Below are positions 27,115 through 33,906 of a stretch of 64,000 nucleotides of DNA, in pieces. The position numbers and the translations under genes are program-made. The notes under the pieces are model-generated. The model ran no database searches. It was not told the DNA's origin and worked only from the letters and a program-made list of their open reading frames with translations. The DNA is from CAZFGK01 sp964518635 (GTDB taxonomy: Bacteria; Zixibacteria; MSB-5A5; GN15; FEB-12): contig CAZFGK010000008.1 in assembly GCA_964518635.1 (NCBI GenBank), positions 1 to 64,000 on the forward strand, given 5' to 3'. Numbering within the stretch: the stretch's first letter is position 1; the number at the start of each line of letters is the position of its first letter.

Positions 27115-27711
27115 ATGTCCAAGAAAGTACTTGCAGTCGTTGCCGCGCTCGTTCTGATGAGCATGACCGCCTGCAGCAAGCTCGACACCGCGGTCGTTGA
27201 TGCCGCCAACACTGCCATGAATGCCGCCAAGAGCGCGCAGGCAGATCTCTATGCCCCGGCTGAATACAAAGCCGCCATGGATAAGCTGAACGCCACTATG
27301 GGAATGGCCAAGGAACAGGATGAGAAGTTCGTGCTCTTCCGCTCCTACACCGAAGTTGCCAAGGGGTACACTGAGGCGCAGTCAATGATGGCCGCCGCTC
27401 AGACCGCTGGTGAAACCGCCAAGGAAGCAATGAAGAACGAGCTGATGGGGATGATGACCAACGTCCAGATGATGCTCGACTCGACCGGTATGATGATCGA
27501 CAAGGCACCGGTTGGAAAAGGAAACAAGGCCGAGATCGAACTGATCAAGAGCTCCTTCGAAGGAGTCAAGGCCGGATTTGTTGAAGCCGGTAACGCCTTC
27601 AACGCTGGAAACTACATCGACGCCAAGGCACGCCTTGAAAGCGTTGTGACCCAGGCAACCAGCATCAAGACCGAAATCGAAACCGCCATGGCCATGAAGG
27701 GCGGCAAGTAA
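27115..27711 (+). CDS. DUF4398-type lipoprotein
   Basis: A 198-residue protein starting at ATG 27115 after a good GAGG site (the frame also opens at GTG 27088, before the signal). Signal VVAALVLMSMTAC with lipobox MTAC. Residues 25-70 carry the DUF4398 pattern: alternating Ala heptads, A..A.QADLYAPAEYKAAMDKL, predicted to be helical hairpins. The rest is Ala/Met-rich helix with GMAKEQDEKF repeats. The same domain recurs in the L,D-transpeptidase encoded next. A strong terminator follows at 27737-27770, so it can be transcribed alone. Likely a periplasmic coiled-coil spacer tied to the cell wall; inference. Confidence 0.7.
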   Translation: MSKKVLAVVAALVLMSMTACSKLDTAVVDAANTAMNAAKSAQADLYAPAEYKAAMDKLNATMGMAKEQDEKFVLFRSYTEVAKGYTEAQSMMAAAQTAGETAKEAMKNELMGMMTNVQMMLDSTGMMIDKAPVGKGNKAEIELIKSSFEGVKAGFVEAGNAFNAGNYIDAKARLESVVTQATSIKTEIETAMAMKGGK

Positions 27712-27736
27712 GGTTCGACCTTACGAGCGAAATACG

Positions 27737-27770
27737 CGGGACGGTTGGCTTAGGCCGGCCGTCCCGTTTT
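27737..27770 (+). terminator. Rho-independent terminator
   Basis: CGGGACGG 27737-27744 pairs CCGTCCCG 27759-27766; the loop contains a smaller GGC/GCC stem, and TTTT follows at 27767-27770. It ends the lipoprotein transcript before the transpeptidase genes. Confidence 0.75.
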
Positions 27771-27866
27771 GTTCTTACTCCACTTTCTCACTTTTTTCGA
27801 CGATATTAGTTCATAGAAATATGTAGAAGGAATCTGAGGGGGAGAGCCCCGGATATTGAATACCTG

Positions 27867-28985
27867 ATGAGAATCGCGCTACCATTTGTCCCCATGTTTC
27901 GCAAGTCAGTCTTTGCGCTGATCGTGCTTTCCTCTGCCCTTTTCACCGGCTGTGAAGAGGCCCCGCTGGCTCTGGTTGACCTCGCCAAAAAGTCCCTCGA
28001 CCGGGCCGAGATTGCTCAGGCCAAACGATACTCTCCGACCCCCTTCGCTAAAGCTGATTCTCTGATCGTCGTCGCGGGAATTGAAATCGGTCGTCAAAAG
28101 GGACGGTTGCCATTCCTTCGCGATTATTCCCTTGTCGATTCCCTCCTTCGTCAGGCGGACACCCTCGCCATTCAAGCACGAAAAAAAGCGAATGATTCAA
28201 TCGCCTTCCTGCATCAGCTGGTCAGCTCGCAGATGACTGCCCTGGGGCGTGATCTCGGTAACTGGGAGAATGAAATAGATGACGAACTGGCGGCATTGCG
28301 GCTGAAAAAACAATGGCAGCAGGCAAGTCATGCCCACTCAACAAGTAGGTCATTGTTCTCAGCCAAAGAATATGAATCTGCACTTAAATCTCTGGCCAAG
28401 GTGAGAACGTCGTTGGATATCCTCGCCGACGAAATGGAGACCATTGCTCATTCCGAGGCAGGGAAACTCCCCATCTGGCGACGATGGGTGAATGAAACAC
28501 TGGAGCAATCACGCCAGAACGGTGGTTATGCCATCGTCGTCGACAAGAGTGCCCGTCGCCTCTATCTCATCCGGGCGGGAAACCTGATTCGCACCTACGA
28601 CTGCGAACTGGGGTATAACTCAGGTGGGCAGAAACTTCGCTCCGGGGACGGTGCCACCCCCGAAGGGCAGTATCGCGTGACGATGTACAAGAATCGCGGC
28701 AGTTCGTATTACAAGGCACTTCCGATCAACTTCCCGAACGAAGTCGACCGGAAGCGGTTTGCAGAGAACAAGGCGAATGGTCTGATTCCGCGACTTGCAC
28801 GAATCGGCGGAAATATCGAGATTCATGGGCATGGAGGAAAGGGTCGTGACTGGACCGAAGGATGCGTGGCCCTCACCAATGACCATATGGATCATCTTAT
28901 GCAATTTGCAAATGTCGGTACGCCAGTGACGATTGTGAGGCGTTCTGACATGTGGCCGGGTGGCGCATCCCGAGCGAATAAGTAA
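27867..28985 (+). CDS. L,D-transpeptidase lipoprotein with N-terminal DUF4398-type domain
   Basis: A 372-residue protein. Signal with lipobox LFTGC (Cys about 29). Residues 30-75 repeat the DUF4398 pattern of the preceding gene (VDLAKKSLDRAEIAQAKRYS, PFAKADSLIVVAG). A helical spacer runs to about 210. The YkuD catalytic domain follows (GYAIVVDKSARRLYLIRAGN ... TPEGQYRV) with the active-site block IHGHGG...WTEGCVALTND; Cys is the nucleophile and H of IHG the base. The x-G-C-x-A-L form resembles YafK/DpaA-like members, which may cleave rather than cross-link. ATG 27894 is an alternate start. Acts on peptidoglycan in the periplasm. Confidence 0.85.
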   Translation: MRIALPFVPMFRKSVFALIVLSSALFTGCEEAPLALVDLAKKSLDRAEIAQAKRYSPTPFAKADSLIVVAGIEIGRQKGRLPFLRDYSLVDSLLRQADTLAIQARKKANDSIAFLHQLVSSQMTALGRDLGNWENEIDDELAALRLKKQWQQASHAHSTSRSLFSAKEYESALKSLAKVRTSLDILADEMETIAHSEAGKLPIWRRWVNETLEQSRQNGGYAIVVDKSARRLYLIRAGNLIRTYDCELGYNSGGQKLRSGDGATPEGQYRVTMYKNRGSSYYKALPINFPNEVDRKRFAENKANGLIPRLARIGGNIEIHGHGGKGRDWTEGCVALTNDHMDHLMQFANVGTPVTIVRRSDMWPGGASRANK

Positions 28986-28999
28986 AAGTCAGAAACTTC

Positions 29000-29677
29000 A
29001 TGAACGGTAAACAACGATTCATTCTCATCTTCGCACTGGTGGCGGTCGTCGTCGTTGGCGGGACCTATTTCATTTTCTTTTCCCCAAGTGGTGGCGTCCA
29101 GATTTCAGAAGTGAGTGCAAATGATGGTGATTCGGAAGACCAGCCATCGGGAAATACAAAGGGATCAAAGAAAAGCGCATCCACACCAGCCGGACAGCTT
29201 GCCGAATTGCAAAAGAAGATGACGGGCAAGCAGCCAAAACGCCCGTACATCGTGATCGATACTCACGCCAACAAGATCACTCTGCGCACCAAAGATTCCA
29301 TCTTGCTGATCGCCGATTGTTCAACCGGCTCTGGCGGCGAACTAACCGACTCAGCCACCGGAAGAAAATGGATCTTCGATACTCCACGCGGAGTATTCAA
29401 GATCAGCTCCAAAATCAAAGAACCCTGGTGGCGTAAACCGGACTGGGCATTCATTGAAGAAGGGGAGGCGGTTCCCAAGAATGACCAGGAACGTCTCGAC
29501 CCGCGCGTGATGGGGGATTTTGCCATGGGATTCGGGGACGGCTACTTTATTCATGGCACGATCTATGAACGGTTGCTCGGAGTCGGCGTCACGCACGGTT
29601 GCGTCCGTGTCGGCTCGGTCGAGCTTGGCGAATTGTATAAACAGGTTCCGATGGGAACCCAGGTCTATATTTTCTAG
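29000..29677 (+). CDS. Membrane-anchored L,D-transpeptidase (YkuD family)
   Basis: A 225-residue protein. Residues 5-28 (FILIFALVAVVVVGGTYFIFF) form a signal anchor; 30-75 is a Ser/Gly/Lys linker; the YkuD domain starts at about 80 (IVIDTHANKITLRTKDSIL) and ends with the full catalytic motif FIHGTIYERLLGVG followed by THGCVRVG (Cys nucleophile). The long lip between IFDTPRGVFKI and the motif carries WWRKPDWAF, common in such enzymes. It begins 14 bp after the previous gene and forms 3-3 peptidoglycan cross-links or attaches protein to the wall by family knowledge. Confidence 0.9.
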   Translation: MNGKQRFILIFALVAVVVVGGTYFIFFSPSGGVQISEVSANDGDSEDQPSGNTKGSKKSASTPAGQLAELQKKMTGKQPKRPYIVIDTHANKITLRTKDSILLIADCSTGSGGELTDSATGRKWIFDTPRGVFKISSKIKEPWWRKPDWAFIEEGEAVPKNDQERLDPRVMGDFAMGFGDGYFIHGTIYERLLGVGVTHGCVRVGSVELGELYKQVPMGTQVYIF

Positions 29678-29681
29678 TATC

Positions 29682-30401
29682 GTGAGAAATCTCTCTACTG
29701 ATATCAATCGTCTGCTTGTTAGCTTCGTTGCAGTAACGATCCTTACTCTGCTCACGATTTCGATTTCAGATACTACCGCCGCGCAAACAACTCAAAAAAA
29801 ACCGAAGACTTCAAAATCAAATGAGCCGGTCTCGACTCGTTCTGCTGAAGATATTCGGAAAGATTCCGAGCGACTGGAAGCGGAACTCGCTCTTGCTGAT
29901 TCCGCCAAGCCCTATCTTGTTCTTGATCTGATTCGCCGCATGCTGGTGATCAAGCTCGGTGGCGCGGTGGTCTGGAATCATCCACTTACTTTGAAAGAGG
30001 ATGACGAAAAGAAGATCAAAGATTTCATCAGGAGTCTCGATAATCCAGAGCAGCACTATGTAAGGCGCATCAAAGAGAAGCATCTTTTCTCCGGTAAAGA
30101 TCAGACCCCTGATTCGGTACTCTCGATTGTCGGGGAAGCTCTCAAGATCGACAAGGCGCTGATCCAGCGGGAGATTCCGGAGAGATTTCAGATTGAATTT
30201 GATGACGGCTTCGTGATGGAGTTTCGATCAGACGTAAAAGGGACTGAGACCTCGAAATTCAAGAATACGGTCCTATCCGTCAAGAATGTCTTCAATCAGT
30301 TATTCGGTGAGGTCTTTCTCGTTACGACCATAGACAGTACCGCCTCCATCACCCTCTACCGCATGGCGGAACCGGGTGTGCCGCTGATCCTCGCGTACTA
30401 G
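29682..30401 (+). CDS. Exported protein of the transpeptidase cluster, no catalytic motif
   Basis: About 239 residues from GTG 29682, four bases after the preceding stop; the frame opens further upstream inside the previous gene, which I reject. Residues 12-35 are a signal peptide (SFVAVTILTLLTISISDTTAAQ). The sentence YLVLDLIRRMLVIKLGGAVVWNHPL recalls the opening strands of YkuD domains (repeated D..... L.... KG...), but the His and Cys of the active site are missing and the rest (FIRSLDNPEQHYVRRIKEKHLFS) is not recognised. It could be a degenerate transpeptidase that regulates or scaffolds its neighbours; inference. Confidence 0.6.
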   Translation: MRNLSTDINRLLVSFVAVTILTLLTISISDTTAAQTTQKKPKTSKSNEPVSTRSAEDIRKDSERLEAELALADSAKPYLVLDLIRRMLVIKLGGAVVWNHPLTLKEDDEKKIKDFIRSLDNPEQHYVRRIKEKHLFSGKDQTPDSVLSIVGEALKIDKALIQREIPERFQIEFDDGFVMEFRSDVKGTETSKFKNTVLSVKNVFNQLFGEVFLVTTIDSTASITLYRMAEPGVPLILAY

Positions 30402-30447
30402 TAATTTGTGATTGAACTTCTTCGTGGTGTTCAGTTAGATTTGCGTC

Positions 30448-31374
30448 ATGCCAAACCAAAAAGTCAAATCTAGTCCGGATCCATCATCTGATCCTGCTGT
30501 CTTTTGTCTTGAGATAGATTTTAGGAAGTCGTCAGGAGATCCTTCAAGAGTCTTCCGTACAGTCGCAGCTCTAATTGGAGCCTTCGAACAGTTTGACAAG
30601 GACATTTCTGGGTCACTTGACCAAAAACTGGAACCTGTACTTTATCTCGAAAATATTGAGGGAGGTTCAATACGGGCATGGTTTTCGAATAAGCTGAAAG
30701 AAATTCCTGATGAGGAACTGAAGACTGGCGAACCGAAACGACTCTTGGGACTAATTTTGGTGAAGGCAAAGCATCAATTAATAAAGTTTTGCGACGGCAA
30801 AGCAAAAGTATCCAGCCCTTCAGAGATCGATGACCTTCGGCGTTCGATTGTTACAATCGCGTCAGAACACAGAGATCAGAATAAGCTTAAGCCCGTTCAA
30901 ATTCAGCGAACTCATATTATTAAAGCACTTGAAAATATGACGGGGGCGTTGGCGAATCTAGAACGTGAAGATCGAGCTATCTATCGATTTGGCGAAGTGA
31001 GTACTTCATTCAATCTTGAATTCTCCTTTGTTACTGAAGAAATCGAAGAACTTCTTACCAAGAAGTCACTTAGTAACGAAAACGATATGATTCTAAAGGT
31101 CAAAAAGCCTGACTATTTGGGTGATTCAATGTGGGAATTTCGTCATGGGAGAACGAGAATTGACGCGCCTATTATGGACCAAGATTGGCTTAGGGAATTT
31201 CAAAGTAGGAAAATTGATGTCCGACCGGGTGACTCACTGATTGCTCGAGTTAGAGTTACGGTGAATTACGACTACGACAATAACGTAATCAGTACTAAAT
31301 ATTCGATCTTATTAGTAACTGAAGTGCTCCGTCTTGAACCGGGTGAACAAGGCTACCTTGAGTTGGACAACTAA
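30448..31374 (+). CDS. Hypothetical protein
   Basis: A 308-residue soluble protein that I do not recognise. It has a block IDFRKSSGDPSRVFRTVAAL near 25, VLYLENIEGGSIRAWFSNKL near 73, and a second half with FVTEEIEELLTKKS and a beta-rich end (RVRVTVNYDYDNNVISTKYS). No signal peptide or membrane segment. The codon use is A+T-richer than the surrounding genes, as in the GIY-YIG gene at 10180. Three bases... its stop lies 6 bp from the stop of the minus-strand ferredoxin gene, so the two converge. Possibly a horizontally acquired accessory gene. Confidence 0.5.
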   Translation: MPNQKVKSSPDPSSDPAVFCLEIDFRKSSGDPSRVFRTVAALIGAFEQFDKDISGSLDQKLEPVLYLENIEGGSIRAWFSNKLKEIPDEELKTGEPKRLLGLILVKAKHQLIKFCDGKAKVSSPSEIDDLRRSIVTIASEHRDQNKLKPVQIQRTHIIKALENMTGALANLEREDRAIYRFGEVSTSFNLEFSFVTEEIEELLTKKSLSNENDMILKVKKPDYLGDSMWEFRHGRTRIDAPIMDQDWLREFQSRKIDVRPGDSLIARVRVTVNYDYDNNVISTKYSILLVTEVLRLEPGEQGYLELDN

Positions 31375-31379
31375 GGAAC

Positions 31380-31631
31380 CTAGTCGATTTCTTCTTGTCC
31401 CGGCGGATTCTCCGCAATCGTATCATCGTCATCGTAGAGTATTTCTGAAAAAACAGTCTCGCCAGTTTTCAATCCCCGTTTGACATAGGGGTGACAGAGA
31501 CGGCAACGTTTGCCAAACGTGATATGCTCCTGCAACTCTTCGATACTTTTCGCGCCGGTTTTCTCGGCGATTTTTAGAATTGCCGAAAACTCCACTTCAA
31601 AACAGATGCAGCGACTGATCCGGATGCTCAG
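31380..31631 (-). CDS. BFD-type [2Fe-2S] ferredoxin domain protein, probable CTG start
   Basis: About 83 residues. The BFD-like fold needs four cysteines: C-x-C near the start and C-x-x-C near 45. The second pair is clear (RCRLCHPYV). The first pair, RCICFEV, is coded upstream of GTG 31595, the only standard start in the frame. Upstream of CTG 31631 there is a strong site, AGGGGG at 31637-31642, with five bases of spacing, and the frame is closed by TAG 31649-31647 just before it. So translation from CTG 31631 restores the cluster ligands. Family members are small electron carriers, e.g. bacterioferritin-associated ferredoxin or NirB/D-type modules. Confidence 0.65.
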   Translation of the reverse strand: MSIRISRCICFEVEFSAILKIAEKTGAKSIEELQEHITFGKRCRLCHPYVKRGLKTGETVFSEILYDDDDTIAENPPGQEEID

Positions 31632-31684
31632 ATCATCCCCCTGTCGCTAAAAAACGTTTTGGCAGTATATTTCAGGAGCTGGTC

Positions 31685-31711
31685 GGTCGAGTTTGCTCTG
31701 TTGTTCACGTC
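31685..31711 (+). promoter_or_regulatory. Candidate ECF42 promoter upstream of the DGPF gene
   Basis: GGTCGA at 31685-31690 and CGTC at 31708-31711 with a 17-base spacer. From memory the ECF42 sigma group uses TGTCGA and CGA/TC boxes, so this may be an autoregulated promoter of the DGPF-sigma operon. The first box differs by one base. Confidence 0.4.
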
Positions 31712-31765
31712 AGTAGAGTAACAAAGCAAACGGAAAAAGAGAACCAGAAGTAAAAGGAGTCGTCG

Positions 31766-32110
31766 ATGCCGTCCTACATGCTACTTTTCAAGGGATCAGA
31801 AGATACCACCAAATCTCCAGCCGAGATGCAGGCGATAGTAGAAAAATACATGGCCTGGATACGAGATCTTCGCGCAAAAAATGTCTATGAAGCGGGGGAT
31901 GAACTCGCCCCAACTGGTCGGGTGCTCAGCAAGAAAAACGGCTCATTCGTGGATGGCCCGTATGTCGAAACGAAAGAGAGTGTCGGTGGCTTTTTTACCG
32001 TCACTGCCAGCAATTATGACGAAGCAGTTTCATATGCAAAGGGTTGCCCGTCACTTGAAAATGGCGGCTATGTCGAAATTCGTGAAGTCATCGATCATAG
32101 CAAGAGTTGA
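31766..32110 (+). CDS. YCII/DGPF-domain protein linked to an ECF sigma factor
   Basis: A 114-residue protein of the YciI-like family; the tell-tale DGPYVETKE gives the DGPF name, with a ferredoxin-like fold (YMLLFKGSEDTT, SVGGFFTVTASNYDEAV). AAGGAG seven bases before ATG 31766. DGPF proteins are the usual neighbours and probable targets of ECF42 sigma factors; their chemistry is unknown. The sigma gene starts 21 bp after this stop. Confidence 0.87.
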   Translation: MPSYMLLFKGSEDTTKSPAEMQAIVEKYMAWIRDLRAKNVYEAGDELAPTGRVLSKKNGSFVDGPYVETKESVGGFFTVTASNYDEAVSYAKGCPSLENGGYVEIREVIDHSKS

Positions 32111-32131
32111 TCAGTTGTCAGGCGGGGGAAA

Positions 32132-33463
32132 ATGACTGAGCCGAAGAAAACTCTGACGAAGAGCGAGAAGGAGCGAACGGCGAACCCTGCTGACTATTTC
32201 ACCCCTGATCGCTTTCGTCATGAGTACGGCCGTCTCGTTGCCTGGCTGTCGATGCGACTCACTCGTGACAGCTCATACCCCACCGATGAAGCGATCCAAT
32301 CGGCGCAGGATATCGCACAGGATACATTGCTCGCTGCGATGCGAAGCTGGCCGAAGGATGGGTTGCCAACAAATCCATCCGGCTGGCTCACTCAGGTCGC
32401 GAAGAATCGCGCGATTGATCTGACTCGTCGCTGCGGATTCACTATTCGACTTAGTGATGAACATTCCGATATTCTTCCATCACACCAACAACCATCAGAT
32501 GCAACTTTTGCAGGTGAAATCGCCGATGACCTGCTGCAGATGCTGTTCGCTTGTTGTCATCCGTCCCTCTCCGTTGATGCGCAACTTGCCCTTACGTTGC
32601 AGGTGGTGGCTGGATTCAACGCGCAGGAGATTTCGAAAAGTTTTCTGGTTGATGAACGAACCATTGCGCAGAGAATTGTACGGGCGAAAAAGCAGCTCAG
32701 AGAAAATCGAGATATTCTCGAATTTCCTGTCGGGGATGCATTGAATGCCAGAATCGAGACGGTACTTCGTTCGCTCTATCTTCTTTTTAACGAAGGATAC
32801 TTGAGTGCACAGGGGGAATCGCTGACAAGGCCGGAACTCTGCCGTGAAGCTGAGCGTCTCCTGACATTGATCCTGTCGCATGATCTGATCTCACGCGATG
32901 AACAACTGATGCCCGGTGCGGAAGCTCTGATGGCACTCTTTCAATTCCAACTCGCGCGTCTCCCGGCTCGAATCGATTCATCTGGTGAACTGGTGTTACT
33001 TGAAGAGCAAGATCGACGTAAATATGATCAGAGATTGATTGCATCCGGATTCAGTTGGCTTGATCACGCACGACGTGGATCACAGATCACCAGTTACCAT
33101 CTTGAGGCCCTGATTCTCTCCTGCCATGTCCGCGCGGTCGATCTGCAGTGCACCGATTGGCAGACGATTCTCGAATCGTACGATACACTGATGACTATTG
33201 CTCCATCACCGATTGTGCAGATCAATCGAATGGTCGCCTATTCATTTCGTCATGGCCCTCGCGCGGGACTCGGCCAATTGGAAATGTTTGAAAATGATCC
33301 GAGTATGCAGCGATATCATCTATTTCATGCCGTAAAGGGGGACTTGCTGCGCCGATTGCATCGCAACAAGGAAGCTCGCGGATGTTTTGCGCGTGCACTC
33401 CAACTGACAGAGAATCTTCGTGAGCAGGAGTTCTTGAAATCGCGTATTGAGTCGATGGGGTAA
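32132..33463 (+). CDS. ECF42-type RNA polymerase sigma factor with C-terminal TPR-like extension
   Basis: A 443-residue protein. Sigma region 2 lies near residues 30-100 (AQDIAQDTLLAAMRSWPKDGLPTNPSGWLTQVAKNRAIDLTRR) and region 4 near 145-200 (EISKSFLVDERTIAQRIVRAKKQL). Instead of ending there the chain runs on for about 240 residues of helical repeats (LYLLFNEGYLSAQGESLTRPELCREAERL, HLEALILSCHVRAVD), the hallmark extension of the ECF42 group, thought to sense or restrain the sigma. No anti-sigma gene is near. Translation is coupled to the DGPF gene by proximity and a GGGGGAA site. Confidence 0.9.
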   Translation: MTEPKKTLTKSEKERTANPADYFTPDRFRHEYGRLVAWLSMRLTRDSSYPTDEAIQSAQDIAQDTLLAAMRSWPKDGLPTNPSGWLTQVAKNRAIDLTRRCGFTIRLSDEHSDILPSHQQPSDATFAGEIADDLLQMLFACCHPSLSVDAQLALTLQVVAGFNAQEISKSFLVDERTIAQRIVRAKKQLRENRDILEFPVGDALNARIETVLRSLYLLFNEGYLSAQGESLTRPELCREAERLLTLILSHDLISRDEQLMPGAEALMALFQFQLARLPARIDSSGELVLLEEQDRRKYDQRLIASGFSWLDHARRGSQITSYHLEALILSCHVRAVDLQCTDWQTILESYDTLMTIAPSPIVQINRMVAYSFRHGPRAGLGQLEMFENDPSMQRYHLFHAVKGDLLRRLHRNKEARGCFARALQLTENLREQEFLKSRIESMG

Positions 33464-33906
33464 GGGGTCGAAATAATTCTTGGTGATCCACCCTTCGTGT
33501 GGGTCCATGTCTTGGTGGACCGCTCCCGCTTCGGGTGCGTTGTCTTCTCTTCAGTGCCCCACTCCGCAGTTCACGCGACGCGTGAACAAGGGGTGGGTTC
33601 CAGGTCCATATTTCTTCAGAGAAACTCAGACCGGGAACCCACCGCTGGCCGACTCCGTCGTCTGCGCAGTGGGGCACCGAAGAAATTGACATTCAGTGAG
33701 GGCGGCATGCCTCCCGGCCTGCCCCTCTTGTCACCCTGAGCTTGTCGAAGGCTGACTCTTGTGAATGTCTGAGGAACTCATGCTTCGATCCGCCGCGGCG
33801 GATCAGCATGACATGAGAAGATGGCGAGGCAGAAACTGACTCGCCCTACAAGAGAAGACTAAATAGCGGCTTGGAAGCCAAGCCCGCCCTACAAGAATTA
33901 CCCTCG
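33464..33906. repeat. Intergenic repeat island
   Basis: No gene. It holds the complete 124 bp GTGCCCCAC element (33554-33677), the hairpin module GGCATGCCTCCCGGCCTGCC at 33704-33723 (see 53166-53185), GTCACCCTGAGCTTGTCGAA at 33730-33751, the palindrome-swapped CTTCGA repeat at 33781-33812, and two CGCCCTACAAGA ends near 33843 and 33885. Confidence 0.8.
33554..33677. repeat. 124 bp inverted-end repeat element, complete copy
   Basis: Begins GTGCCCCAC and ends GTGGGGCAC. Inside is a hairpin TTCACGCGACGCGTGAA, then GGGTGGGTTCCAGGTCCAT facing GACCGGGAACCCACC. Truncated relatives lie at 41065-41151 (left half), 42660-42747 (right half) and 15035-15084. Confidence 0.85.

Noticed and set aside
29520..29681. 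Extended start of the third transpeptidase-cluster gene
   Set aside because: Overlaps the preceding gene's coding sequence and lies before a clear signal peptide beginning at GTG 29682.
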